Counted from the first letter of the stretch, positions 19,119 to 27,964 are shown. The stretch is DNA of 64,000 bases from JAJDFU01 sp964641965 (GCA_964641965.1 CAZXLD010000004.1:62001-126000), one strand, 5' to 3'. Program-made: numbers and translations. Notes: generated by a model from the sequence alone, not told the origin.

Positions 19119-19262
19119 TTATGGTTCCAGAAAGTTTGGTTGAGATCCTCTTTCCACCTCAACTTTCAGTATCTGCCAACATCCCCAACAAGTACCGATG
19201 ACAACAGCCACCCATTCAAGCTGTTCACCTGGAATCTGGTAGAACTGCCATTGAAATTGCAT
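19119..19262 (-). CDS. Likely small 47-aa protein at the head of the sulfite-oxidation operon
   Basis: ATG 19262 opens 47 codons that end at TAA, 27 bases before the oxidase ATG. The peptide starts MQFQWQFYQI, has a short hydrophobic stretch VAVVIGTCWGCWQI with two Cys and two Trp, and ends NFLEP. The same frame is open for another 25 codons upstream with no start codon. A weak -7-like box (CAAAGTA on the plus strand, 19325-19331) lies 63 bases upstream. Position, spacing and amino-acid make-up suggest a real gene; CWGCW might bind metal or haem, or form a disulfide. No family recognised, so it remains tentative. Confidence 0.38.
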   Translation of the reverse strand: MQFQWQFYQIPGEQLEWVAVVIGTCWGCWQILKVEVERGSQPNFLEP

Positions 19263-19576
19263 GGTTTTGGCTTTACCAATTCGATTTAGTCGAATCTCTA
19301 CGCCGATTAATGTATTCCTCCATCCAAAGTAAATAAAGAATAGATAGTGAAAAAGTGACTTGAATTACAGAAGAACTATTCACCTCAACCAGGCCCTCAT
19401 TGAACTAGAAATAGCCGTTGCGTTAAAATCAATGATTAGGATTATATCTACAATTGGCCCCTTTTCAAATGAGCCAGACTGCTTTTAGTCCAAACAATTT
19501 GGGAGTTTTACATCCGGAGGCGTATTTTAATATGCTGGATTAGACATCAAATTGAAAAGAGCTCTACAAAACCGAC
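19263..19576. other. Intergenic region between the sulfite operon and the membrane protein gene
   Basis: Divergent promoter region of 314 bases. On the minus strand a -7-like TTACTTTG lies at 19325-19332. I see no RNA gene, repeat or further coding frame in it. Confidence 0.4.
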
Positions 19577-20461
19577 ATGTCCGGACCTATTGCGAAACTG
19601 AAATCCTACTTCAAACAGTTCTTATTCACCCTCAACAAACACGCTGAAGGCCTAATATTCCTATATGAGCATAAGCTCTGGAAAGGCATTCTTCGATACG
19701 GTTGGGTTTCCAAATTCCTGGTTATTCTCGGCATCTTGGTCGGAATAAAGATGCTAAAGGTTTTGGTTGATTGGTGGAAAGGTGCCCATTTTGAAAACCC
19801 GGAGTTGGCCTTAAGTTCGGTTGGAACACTGTTTGGAGAGGTGGCCGAAGAGACCTATTCGTTTCTCTTCGCAGGCAGTATGAAGTATGTCATGCTCATC
19901 TTTGTGGAGGTGATCATCTTTCACTTTTCAAGGAGGACTGCAGAAATTTTGACCGCCAAGCCTGCCAAAGCTGATTTTGATGAGTTTTTTAAGGCTCAAA
20001 TTCGCATGATCAAGGTGGCCTTCCGGTCCTGGATTATGGAAATTATTGCTATCGCCCTGATTGGAGCCTTTTTTAGCATGTTCAGCTTCTTAAACCTGTT
20101 GGGCTTCCATGAGTATCTGAAGGCAGCCTTAATTTTTACCGCCCAATCGTTTTTTACTGGATTCGCAGTCGTGGATAACTACAATGAACAGTTTGGTTTA
20201 CCGATTCGGGAGAGCTTGAAGATGACATGGAAATTGCCCGGCGTTGCTATTGGCGCAGGACTAGTTTTACAACTGCTCATGCCTATTCCTCTGTTGGGGT
20301 TGGTATTTGGTTCTACGCTAGTTGCTGTAGCTGTCACCCTCACTTTATTTGAATTGACCGATCTGCATCTCCGTCCTCCAAGTCCGAAAGACGGTACAGT
20401 TCCGGAAGCCATTACGATTTATGACCTGAATGAAAAAGCTCATACCTCAACAGAGATATGA
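19577..20461 (+). CDS. Polytopic membrane protein, possibly EI24/CysZ-like
   Basis: A 294-residue protein with about five hydrophobic helices: residues 48-60, 105-120, 155-180, 190-205 and 225-262. The C-terminal part, FFTGFAVVDNYNEQFGLP followed by a basic helix and two hydrophobic helices rich in Pro and Leu, resembles the EI24/CysZ fold, in which an Asp-Tyr and an Arg-rich amphipathic segment precede the last helix pair. This is a resemblance by eye only. EI24-like proteins include the sulfate permease CysZ; that would sit oddly well beside sulfite oxidation, but I do not claim sulfate transport. Otherwise function unknown. Confidence 0.55.
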   Translation: MSGPIAKLKSYFKQFLFTLNKHAEGLIFLYEHKLWKGILRYGWVSKFLVILGILVGIKMLKVLVDWWKGAHFENPELALSSVGTLFGEVAEETYSFLFAGSMKYVMLIFVEVIIFHFSRRTAEILTAKPAKADFDEFFKAQIRMIKVAFRSWIMEIIAIALIGAFFSMFSFLNLLGFHEYLKAALIFTAQSFFTGFAVVDNYNEQFGLPIRESLKMTWKLPGVAIGAGLVLQLLMPIPLLGLVFGSTLVAVAVTLTLFELTDLHLRPPSPKDGTVPEAITIYDLNEKAHTSTEI

Positions 20462-20490
20462 GCTTTACTACTGGTTTCAAAACCAGCTCT
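20460..20490. terminator. Hairpin between convergent genes
   Basis: GAGC....CTGGTTT-ca-AAACCAG.CTC folds back on itself between the ends of the membrane-protein gene and the outer-membrane-protein gene. There is no clear T-run on either strand, so termination is only likely from position. Confidence 0.35.
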
Positions 20491-20499
20491 TGAGCATAT

Positions 20500-21087
20500 C
20501 TAATTGCCCCAAGCGAGCCCTGCACTGACCCCTAAATACGAAATAGCAGATCGAAGGTCTCCGGCCTGAGGTGCATAATAGTACCTCAACGCCAAATTTA
20601 GGCTGGTACCACCACCAAAACCGATTAAAGATCCAACAGATGGAGCTACCACGAATTGCCAATTGGACTGTTCAGATAGGAAAATCCCCATCTCGGTACG
20701 TTGTCGGGTAAATTGGCCTCCGAGACCAACGCCCGCATAGGGCCTGAATCGCGAAAAGTCATCAGCAAAATAGTAATGGCCCTCCACCATCACAGGGAAA
20801 ACATTAATGAATCGCTGTTGGGTTCCAGAAACAGTTCGGGTTCCATCTACAAACTCGCCATTCAATTTTTGATAGAAGGTATTCCAGTTGAAGAATACCC
20901 CGGTGGAAATATTTTCAGATACAAACCACCGGTATTCCATATTCAAACCTCTCCAGGAATAACTTCCAATATAATCAGCTGTTTCTCCCAGTGGTGCAGC
21001 TGTACTGTAACTGAATCCGAAAAAACTCTGCCCTGAAAGGGTGGTTGTTAGCGTAACAAAAGCGGCAAACAGGATTATTTTTTTCAT
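20500..21087 (-). CDS. Outer-membrane beta-barrel protein (OmpA/opacity-porin-like)
   Basis: The 195-residue protein has a signal peptide (residues 1-19, TLSGQS) and alternating aromatic and glycine-rich strands (YYFADDFSRFRPYAGVGLGGQF; LNLALRYYYAPQ) that end in an aromatic-plus-Asn terminus (LAWGN), as expected for a small eight-stranded barrel. It has no OmpA peptidoglycan-binding domain. Function unknown; probably structural or adhesive in the outer membrane. It lies just downstream of the DUF4136 lipoprotein gene on the same strand (46 bases), so they may be cotranscribed. Confidence 0.75.
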   Translation of the reverse strand: MKKIILFAAFVTLTTTLSGQSFFGFSYSTAAPLGETADYIGSYSWRGLNMEYRWFVSENISTGVFFNWNTFYQKLNGEFVDGTRTVSGTQQRFINVFPVMVEGHYYFADDFSRFRPYAGVGLGGQFTRQRTEMGIFLSEQSNWQFVVAPSVGSLIGFGGGTSLNLALRYYYAPQAGDLRSAISYLGVSAGLAWGN

Positions 21088-21133
21088 AAAAAAAGGATTT
21101 CATCCCAGCAAGGCTGGGTCGGTTAATGGGGGA

Positions 21134-21775
21134 TTAAGGACGCAAATACGGAGACTGCTCAAAGGCTTGATTAATAGCATTGGTTATTGCTGACCGGCTA
21201 GCCGATTCGCTGCTGCGAACCAAACCATTCATCCCTGCATTCCATACCAACTCAATTTCTTCATCGCCATCCTGCTGGTCTTGCGGTAGCATGTCGATTA
21301 GCAGTGTCCCTGTGGTGTAAGAATATACATAAGAAGGATAGCACCAGCCAGGTCCCCAGCCCCATCCGGGCCACCAGCCGCCCCAGCCCCATCCGGGAAA
21401 CCAGGGGATACAACCGCCTGATCCAGTAAAACGAGTGGACGTATAGGCAACTAAAACCACTACCTCCGGTGGATTATCAATCGGAGTGAAAGTTCGGGTA
21501 TACCCAAGATCACTAAAGTTCTGCTCCACCAGACCGAGAATGAATTCCTGGTCTTCCCGGGGTAAAGCGAAATCCGGATCATCTGAGCCAAGCACACCAA
21601 CCGAGTCTGGCATGAAATACGTGTTGGGATTGCTAGTTGCAAAGAATTGTTCGTCGAAATCGGTGGCGACCACATCCAATTCACTGACGGTAAGATCACC
21701 TCCTGGATAACAGGCGGTGAGACTCAAAATCAAAGTAAGACCTACTGCAAATGGGAAAATTAAATTCAGTTTCAT
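21134..21775 (-). CDS. DUF4136-like lipoprotein with a Gly/Trp-rich insert
   Basis: The start at ATG 21775 opens directly into a lipoprotein signal (MKLNLIFPFAVGLTLIL, lipobox LTAC), giving 213 residues; a frame reaching 21808 adds 11 residues. After the lipobox the sequence ELDVVATDFDEQF and a C-terminal helix NAINQAFEQSPYLRP fit DUF4136. Residues 117-145 or so form an unusual stretch of Gly, Trp and Pro (GWGWGGWWPGWGWGPGW) inside the domain, encoded by imperfect 18-base units. It may be a membrane-contacting or carbohydrate-contacting loop. Outer-membrane lipoprotein by prediction, function unknown. Confidence 0.75.
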   Translation of the reverse strand: MKLNLIFPFAVGLTLILSLTACYPGGDLTVSELDVVATDFDEQFFATSNPNTYFMPDSVGVLGSDDPDFALPREDQEFILGLVEQNFSDLGYTRTFTPIDNPPEVVVLVAYTSTRFTGSGGCIPWFPGWGWGGWWPGWGWGPGWCYPSYVYSYTTGTLLIDMLPQDQQDGDEEIELVWNAGMNGLVRSSESASRSAITNAINQAFEQSPYLRP

Positions 21776-21863
21776 AGGGGAAAAATTTTGGGTCAAAAGT
21801 AGGATCAAAAATTCATTTATACACCTTTTGCCCTTTAAATTGTGCTAGTACCTGCTAATGAAG

Positions 21864-22541
21864 CTAGGTTAAATAAGTCTTTGTAATCGGCTGTACAATT
21901 GGATGTGCCATAGCATAGACCAAAATATAATCACCTGGAATTCGCCGATAAAAAAGATCAAAAGATTGTAAAAATCCGTTCTTTGCCACCCATCCCTGAG
22001 TATGATTGGACGAACCAGCCAAGTCCATCGGAGCAACGTGCAGATGCTTACAAAAGTCCAGTTCTCGCCTTCCGTAAGCCTTGTACAAGGCTTCCTTTGC
22101 GCACCAATACACATGCAGCTTTTCAAGCCGGTCAGGACCGCTAACGGTTTCCAATTCCGTTTCAGATAAAAACTTGTGCTGCAAACGATCAATTTTTCTT
22201 ACTATTCGCTGAATATCAACGCCCACAGGCTGTGGAGCCGCCACAGCTGCGGCCAAATTCCAGGAATGGGATACCGATATATGCCATGGGCTGGCATCCA
22301 AATGGGGCTTTCCATAGTGATCTTTTACCAATGCTCCTCGTTCCGATCTTCCGGACAGTAAATGTACCAATTGCCTGACTGCCAGCCATTCCAGCCTCCG
22401 GCGACCTTTAATTTGGTCAAGTTGCTGCATCTCTACGGCAGATAATTGCATCTGTGCTTTAAACCAGGCCTCGTCTTCTTCGATTTCCCACCATCCGATG
22501 ACACCGGCTGGTTCAAGTTGTTGTCGGTGAATGATCGGCAT
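21864..22541 (-). CDS. 4'-phosphopantetheinyl transferase (Sfp/HetI type)
   Basis: The 225-residue protein has the two hallmark motifs of the superfamily: VGVDIQRI near residue 108 (Mg-binding GVD) and WCAKEALYKAYG near residue 148 (W-x-x-KEA). It moves the phosphopantetheine arm of CoA onto a carrier-protein serine. The length and the N-terminal half with GKPHLDASPWHISVSHSW place it in the Sfp/HetI group rather than the short AcpS. No polyketide or peptide synthetase is near, so its target may be the fatty-acid carrier protein. A structured repeat element begins about 8 bases before its ATG. Confidence 0.9.
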   Translation of the reverse strand: MPIIHRQQLEPAGVIGWWEIEEDEAWFKAQMQLSAVEMQQLDQIKGRRRLEWLAVRQLVHLLSGRSERGALVKDHYGKPHLDASPWHISVSHSWNLAAAVAAPQPVGVDIQRIVRKIDRLQHKFLSETELETVSGPDRLEKLHVYWCAKEALYKAYGRRELDFCKHLHVAPMDLAGSSNHTQGWVAKNGFLQSFDLFYRRIPGDYILVYAMAHPIVQPITKTYLT

Positions 22542-22548
22542 TATTGTT

Positions 22549-22710
22549 TAGCGCTTGTTTAAATTCGTAAATGATGGCAAAATTTGTCATTTTTTTGGCT
22601 GGACAAGGCACAGGACCGGAATCTTAGCAACGCTACGAAGCCTGGTTCTGCAACGCAGTGGGACCGAAACAGTGGCCATTTGGCCGCAGCGTACAAATTT
22701 GAAACAGGCT
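22549..22710 (+). repeat. Structured MITE-like repeat, copy 1
   Basis: This element recurs at 42020-42177 in the same orientation. Its ends are imperfect inverted repeats: the left end AGCGCTTGTTTAAATT against the reverse complement of the right end AGCCTGTTTCAAATTT. Between them are small hairpins TAGC-AAC-GCTA, CTGC-AAC-GCAG and GGCC-ATTT-GGCC. It lies immediately upstream of the phosphopantetheinyl transferase start and 75 bases upstream of the WD40 gene. No reading frame is kept between the copies, so it is non-coding. Confidence 0.75.
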
Positions 22711-22785
22711 CTTACTTGAATCGAAGCTCGTTTCTTTGTACCATCGGGAAAGCAAGGTAAGCAATCACCTTTTTAACGCAATTCA

Positions 22786-23721
22786 ATGGATGAGAAAAAC
22801 TCGGTTTCTACCCCCCTGAACATGGTGATGCGACATAAGCTGACGGGGCATAACGGAGCAGTTTTTTCAGTGGGCCCTATGGAAAAAGAACCCTATTTTT
22901 TCTCAGCCGGGGGGGATGGATGGGTTGCTCAATGGGACCTCCATGCCCCGGAAGTTGGCCGATTGGTGGCAAAGGTAGAAACCCAACTCTTTAGTGCCAT
23001 CTTCCTTCCCCGTAAAAATCAGATGGTTCTTGGAAACATGAACGGAGGTGTCCACTGGGTTAACTTAGCTGATCCGGACTCCACCCAAAATATTGCCCAT
23101 CATCAAATGGGTGTATTTGCGTTTCAGCAAGTCGATCCCTTTTTGTACTCCGTAGGTGGCGATGGGAAACTTACCCGTTGGGATATCGAAACTGGGAGAA
23201 CCGTAGAAAGCCTTTACCTGAGTAATCAAAGCCTTCGAACGATCGACTTTTCAACTCAGCGCAATGAATTGGCGGTGGGTGCCAGTGATCACAACATTTA
23301 TCTGCTCGACCAAACCACATTGGCCCTAAAACACACCTTCAAACAAGCCCATTCCAATTCCGTCTTCTCGGTTAAGTACCATCCTTCACAAGCTCTACTC
23401 CTTAGCGGAGGGAGAGATGCTCATCTCAGAGCCTGGTCCCTGGAAAACTATACTGCAAAAAAAGCACTCCCAGCCCACTGGTATACCATTAATGCCCTTC
23501 AATTTTCCCCTGATGGCCATTGGCTGGCCACTTCCAGTAGAGATAAAACCATTAAAATCTGGGATGCCCAAACCCTTCAACTTCGAAAGGTTTTGGAAAC
23601 TGTGCGCGATCGAGGGCATGTCAACTCGGTCAATAGTCTGTACTGGTCTTCTTATCAAAACTTGCTCATTAGCGGCAGCGATGATCGAACCCTTATCGTA
23701 TGGGAATTGGTAGAGCCTTAG
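22786..23721 (+). CDS. WD40 repeat protein
   Basis: The 311-residue protein is built of about seven WD40 repeats and has no signal peptide or enzyme domain, so a single cytosolic beta-propeller is likely. Clear blades end in GGDGWVAQWDLH, GGDGKLTRWDIE, GGRDAHLRAWSLE, SSRDKTIKIWDAQ and GSDDRTLIVWEL. Such propellers are protein-binding platforms; the partner is unknown. The gene stands alone, divergent from the phosphopantetheinyl transferase across the repeat element. Confidence 0.92.
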   Translation: MDEKNSVSTPLNMVMRHKLTGHNGAVFSVGPMEKEPYFFSAGGDGWVAQWDLHAPEVGRLVAKVETQLFSAIFLPRKNQMVLGNMNGGVHWVNLADPDSTQNIAHHQMGVFAFQQVDPFLYSVGGDGKLTRWDIETGRTVESLYLSNQSLRTIDFSTQRNELAVGASDHNIYLLDQTTLALKHTFKQAHSNSVFSVKYHPSQALLLSGGRDAHLRAWSLENYTAKKALPAHWYTINALQFSPDGHWLATSSRDKTIKIWDAQTLQLRKVLETVRDRGHVNSVNSLYWSSYQNLLISGSDDRTLIVWELVEP

Positions 23722-23799
23722 GGATATCGATCAGGAGTTACCCCATACCTACTACCATCTAACTGTACTGACAAGCAAACTTAGGGTTGATAATTTCTT

Positions 23800-23897
23800 C
23801 TTTGTGTACTTGGCGGCTCCTTTACGTACTTTGCGGTGAATAGGGAACTTCCCATATAAACCGCAAAGAACCCTACGAAGGCGCTAAGGGCGCAAAG
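23800..23897. repeat. Long imperfect palindrome
   Basis: The left arm (23800-23837, starting CTTTGTGTACTTGGCG) and the reverse complement of the right arm (starting CTTTGCGCCCTTAGCG) match at roughly two thirds of 38 positions and both end in CTTTGCGGT. The centre holds a smaller palindrome, GGGAA-C-TTCCC. The whole 98 bases could form one long hairpin between the WD40 and dcd genes, too imperfect and T-poor for a simple terminator. Confidence 0.7.
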
Positions 23898-24007
23898 AGT
23901 TTAGTGATAAATGGACTTTTCCCCAAGATGGATTGTCGGTACATCTACCCACTACCTAACACCCTGGACTTATTACTAACTTGACGGCCAAATTGAATTT
24001 GGTTTAG

Positions 24008-24544
24008 ATGATTTTGAGTGATAAAATGATCAGGGCTGGTATCGATACCGGCGAAATTGTAATAGAACCCTTTGATGCAGATTGCCTGGGTACCAATTCT
24101 TATGATGTGCACCTTGGAAAATGGTTAGCCATCTACAAAGATCATATCCTGGACGCCAAAAAGCATAATCAGATCGAATACCTGGAAATCCCCAGTTCAG
24201 GATTCGTCCTGCATCCGAATACACTCTATTTGGGGGTGACCCTGGAGTATACCGAAACCCACAATGCAGTGCCGTTTCTGGAAGGCAAAAGCTCTGTGGG
24301 GCGGCTAGGCATCGATATCCATGCTACTGCAGGTAAAGGAGATGTGGGGTTTTGCAACACCTGGACCCTGGAGATCTCTTGTACCCATCCGGTTCGGGTG
24401 TATGCAGGCATGCCTATTGGCCAGCTGATCTATTTCACTGTAGAAGGTGAAATTCAAAACTACTACAACCGAAAGCCAAGTGCCAAATACAATGAACGTA
24501 CAGATAAACCGGTGGAAAGTATGATGTGGAAGAACAGGTTTTGA
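24008..24544 (+). CDS. dcd: dCTP deaminase
   Basis: The 178-residue protein opens MILSDKMIRAGID, the usual start of the family, and carries LEGKSSVGRLGIDIHATAGKG with the catalytic Ser/Arg and the Glu region in NTWTLEISCTHPVRVYAGMPIGQL. It turns dCTP into dUTP (or dUMP in the bifunctional form) on the way to dTTP. Trimeric and cytosolic by family. The long palindrome and a TAACTTGA box lie upstream. It precedes the UvrD-like helicase on the same strand by 133 bases, perhaps with separate transcripts. Confidence 0.93.
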   Translation: MILSDKMIRAGIDTGEIVIEPFDADCLGTNSYDVHLGKWLAIYKDHILDAKKHNQIEYLEIPSSGFVLHPNTLYLGVTLEYTETHNAVPFLEGKSSVGRLGIDIHATAGKGDVGFCNTWTLEISCTHPVRVYAGMPIGQLIYFTVEGEIQNYYNRKPSAKYNERTDKPVESMMWKNRF

Positions 24545-24677
24545 TTGTAAAAGGCTAAATGCAAAACGGTTGAGGTGAGACCTAGCAAAACTCAATTCAA
24601 CCGCTGATAAACTATCGCTTCCATTTTCCTGCCCCACTTTTTCATTTTACATTACAAATTCTCCATTTTCCATCCTC

Positions 24678-27600
24678 ATGAACCTCTCCATTATAGCTGC
24701 AGGAGCCGGAAGCGGAAAAACCTATCGACTTACCCATGAGCTGGTAGGCCTTCTCAAGGGAGATATACGAGCATCGGGTATAATAGCCACTACGTTCACC
24801 AACAAAGCTGCCGCTGAACTTCGGGAACGAGTACGGGTCAAGTTATTGGAAGATGGCATGTACGATCAGGCAGATCAAATTGCCAATGCCATGATCGGCA
24901 CCGTGCACAGCTTAGGGGTGCGTTTGCTACGGCGATTTGCATTTGAAATGGGGGTCTCGCCGCAAGTAGATATAATCGCAGAAGAAGATCACCAACTTTT
25001 CTTCAATCAATCTTTAAGCGCCGTACTAACAGAAGAACGGGTGCGGCAGATAGAACACTTGGTTGGCCGATTCAACCTGGCAGATCGCAAATATAACTGG
25101 CGTGCGGATTTACGACAGTTGATTGAAACAGCAAGGACGAACGGCTTCGATACACAGCAGCTCAAAGCCAGCCGAGATCGTTCCATTTCTGAATTTCTTT
25201 CCCTTCTGGATCCGGTAACGTCCAAAAAGGATCGCAAAGCCTGGGACGAAGACTTAGTTCACCACTTGCAGACAACAATTGATCTTCTTCAAGAAGGGAC
25301 AGATACTACTAAAACTACTCGAAGTGCAGTCGAAAAGCTTCAGCAACTGCTTTGGGAATGGAAACGCCACCATACATGGACCTGGAGTCATTGGGCACAA
25401 GTGGGTAAACTGAAAGTAGCAGTCAAGAGCCGATCTGTTGTAGAACCACTGATCGAATACGCTAAATCTCATGAACAACATCCTGCTTTCCGGAAAGAAT
25501 GGACCCAATATGTAACCCTTTTTTATGATCTGGCTGCTGAAGCATTATTCGAGTATAACCAATATAAAAAAGACCGCGGCCTAATCGATTATGCGGATAT
25601 GGAGGTGCTGGTCAGCCAGATGCTGGAACGGGAAGACATTAAACGTATTCTGAAAGAAGAAATCGACCTCCTTATGGTGGATGAATTTCAGGATACCAGT
25701 CCTATCCAACTTGATATTTTCCTGAAGCTTTCCAAGTTGGTGAAAAAGGCCATTTGGGTAGGCGACCCTAAACAATCCATTTACGGATTTCGCGGAGCCG
25801 ACCCGAAGCTTATGGAAGCCATCATTGAGCGGACAGGAGGTATCCGTCCGGAGAATATCCAGCGCAAAAGCTGGCGATCGCGCGCAGAAGTCGTTCAGCT
25901 TACCAATGCCTTGTTTACCCAGGCCTTTGATCAAATAGCGCCAGAACAGGTCGCCCTTGAACCGGTCCGGACTATCGACCGGGAACCTATTGAAGCCGGG
26001 ACAGCCCTACTCCATTGGTACATTGATTTCGAAGGGGAAGGTCGGATACCTGGAAAAGCCTGGATGAACCGTGCAATCGCAGAATTACTCTTTCTTCGCC
26101 TCCGGGAAGGCATTTGGATCCAACCGAAAAATGAAAAACGATGGCGTAAAGCTTATCCAGGGGACGTAGCGGTACTTTGCCGAACCAATGCAGGCGCCGA
26201 GGCTATGGCGCAAGCGCTCCATGAGGCCGGATTACAAGCCAGCTTATCACGTGCAGGGTTGTTGGAAACTGCCGAGGCAAAGCTTCTGATCGCCTGTTTA
26301 CGCTACCTATTGAGCGAAACGGACTCCTTGGCTGTTGCCGAGATCCTGCTCCTTGCTTCCAACTGGCCCCTAGAAGAGATCGTATCCGACCGATTGAAAT
26401 TTTTGGGTCAAAAGGACAGTGGAAATCACACTGGTCAGTGGGCACTTGGGGATTGGACCATCCGGCAATTAGAAGACCTGCGAGCTCATAGTATCGACCT
26501 TTCTGCTTCCGAGATCGTGAACCTGGTTACCGACGAGCTTCAACTACGGAGTAAAATCGCCAATATTGGAAAAGTGGAGCAACGGTTGGCTAACCTGGAA
26601 GCCTTTCGAAAATTGGCCTTACAGTATGAGGATAGTTGCCAACGGCTACATTCGGCGGCTTCTCTAGGGGGGTTCCTTCTATGGTTATATCGGCTCCAGC
26701 AAGAGAAAAAGGATAACCAAGGGGTTCCGGTGACCAAAGATGCTGTCCAGGTACTGACCTATCACAAAAGTAAAGGGTTGGAATGGCCCATTGTCATATG
26801 CCATGACCTGGATCAATCTTTAAAAGTTAATCCCTGGGGAATAACCGTAGGGGTTAAATCCGAATCCATCGACCTGGATCATGTATTGGACAATCGCTGG
26901 ATTCGCTATTGGATTAATCCCTATGGAAAGCAGGAAGCTCGTACGCCGATATCTGAAAAGATCGCTGCACACGCCCTGTTTGAAGAGCTGAAACAACAGC
27001 AACAGGAGGAAGAAAAAAGACTCCTATACGTAGGTATAACCCGGGCAAGAGATTATCTGATCCTTCCGGAAAAAGCCAAACAGCCCACCAAATGGTTAAA
27101 TCGGGTGTGGAATAAAGGGGAAGAAGACCTGGCTACTTTAAATCACCAATCTCCTGAATCGCCTTTTTCCTGGAAAGGCACTTTTTTACCCAAAGAATCA
27201 CGGCACGCTTTCTTTGGTCGAGACCTTGGCATTAGAGAGCCATCTAAGGAAATAGCAATCTCATTACCCCCACCTGCGGGGAGAAAAAAACATCCCGTCC
27301 TCGAATTAACGGCAATCGAAGTAGTACCGGAAATTCACTACTCCATTTTAGATATTGACTCGGTTTCATATGGAAATTCTCCCATTCCGCAAGAAAATCG
27401 GAACGATTATGCCTTAAAGAAAGCGATGAATGCATTCCTGACTGCCTTCCAGTTTTCATACACCCCAACGATAACCCAAAAAATGGCATCCCAGCTGTTA
27501 CAAAATTTTAAGTTCGATGGCGATTTTGCGCCCTTGCTCGAAATGATTGGACGAAGCTGGTACCAATACCTGAACCAAACCTATGCTCCCGAGAAAGACC

Positions 27601-27899
27601 TTCGTAAACAGCGGGTTCAGTATTGGGATGGGTCAAGGGTATACAGAGGTATTGTGGATCTGGCTCTACAATCCGGGGAGGAATGGCTATTAATTCAAAA
27701 TGCCACAGAAGAACCTCAGAAAAAAGCTGTTGAAGAGATCACCCGGCAGGAATCAGCACGATGCTGGCTGCTGTTAAATGCTTGGCAGGCAGCATTTCCC
27801 GATGCAAGGATCAAAACTTTCATTCACTTTCCCCTATCTTGTAGGCTAGCTGAAATTCAAATGAAACCGCTAGCTTTTCAAGCCAGCCTGGATTTATAA
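24678..27899 (+). CDS. UvrD/AddA-type SF1 helicase with degenerate nuclease domain
   Basis: A 1073-residue SF1A helicase: Walker A AAGAGSGKTYRLT at residues 7-19, motif Ia TFTNKAAAELRERV, Walker B VDEFQDTSPIQLD near residue 335, GDPKQSIYGFRGAD, LTYHKSKGLEW near residue 695, and motif VI LLYVGITRARDYLIL. The organisation is that of AddA. The C-terminal end corresponds to the PD-(D/E)XK nuclease: VYRGIVDLAL keeps the G-x-x-D, but the following strand reads EWLLIQNATEE where active enzymes have the D-Y-K-T type motif. The nuclease is therefore probably dead. No AddB partner gene adjoins it. Confidence 0.92.
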   Translation: MNLSIIAAGAGSGKTYRLTHELVGLLKGDIRASGIIATTFTNKAAAELRERVRVKLLEDGMYDQADQIANAMIGTVHSLGVRLLRRFAFEMGVSPQVDIIAEEDHQLFFNQSLSAVLTEERVRQIEHLVGRFNLADRKYNWRADLRQLIETARTNGFDTQQLKASRDRSISEFLSLLDPVTSKKDRKAWDEDLVHHLQTTIDLLQEGTDTTKTTRSAVEKLQQLLWEWKRHHTWTWSHWAQVGKLKVAVKSRSVVEPLIEYAKSHEQHPAFRKEWTQYVTLFYDLAAEALFEYNQYKKDRGLIDYADMEVLVSQMLEREDIKRILKEEIDLLMVDEFQDTSPIQLDIFLKLSKLVKKAIWVGDPKQSIYGFRGADPKLMEAIIERTGGIRPENIQRKSWRSRAEVVQLTNALFTQAFDQIAPEQVALEPVRTIDREPIEAGTALLHWYIDFEGEGRIPGKAWMNRAIAELLFLRLREGIWIQPKNEKRWRKAYPGDVAVLCRTNAGAEAMAQALHEAGLQASLSRAGLLETAEAKLLIACLRYLLSETDSLAVAEILLLASNWPLEEIVSDRLKFLGQKDSGNHTGQWALGDWTIRQLEDLRAHSIDLSASEIVNLVTDELQLRSKIANIGKVEQRLANLEAFRKLALQYEDSCQRLHSAASLGGFLLWLYRLQQEKKDNQGVPVTKDAVQVLTYHKSKGLEWPIVICHDLDQSLKVNPWGITVGVKSESIDLDHVLDNRWIRYWINPYGKQEARTPISEKIAAHALFEELKQQQQEEEKRLLYVGITRARDYLILPEKAKQPTKWLNRVWNKGEEDLATLNHQSPESPFSWKGTFLPKESRHAFFGRDLGIREPSKEIAISLPPPAGRKKHPVLELTAIEVVPEIHYSILDIDSVSYGNSPIPQENRNDYALKKAMNAFLTAFQFSYTPTITQKMASQLLQNFKFDGDFAPLLEMIGRSWYQYLNQTYAPEKDLRKQRVQYWDGSRVYRGIVDLALQSGEEWLLIQNATEEPQKKAVEEITRQESARCWLLLNAWQAAFPDARIKTFIHFPLSCRLAEIQMKPLAFQASLDL

Positions 27900-27964
27900 C
27901 TGAGAATCCTTTTGGATTAGAAGTTTTTCAGGCACTTTTTGATACACCTAAACTTTTCTCAACC

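Noticed and set aside
24545..24677. TTCCATTTTCC/CATTTTACATT words as possible CRISPR or tandem repeat
   Set aside because: Degenerate, irregular spacing; the common decayed simple sequence of intergenic DNA, like that at 4200-4300 and 13830-13890.
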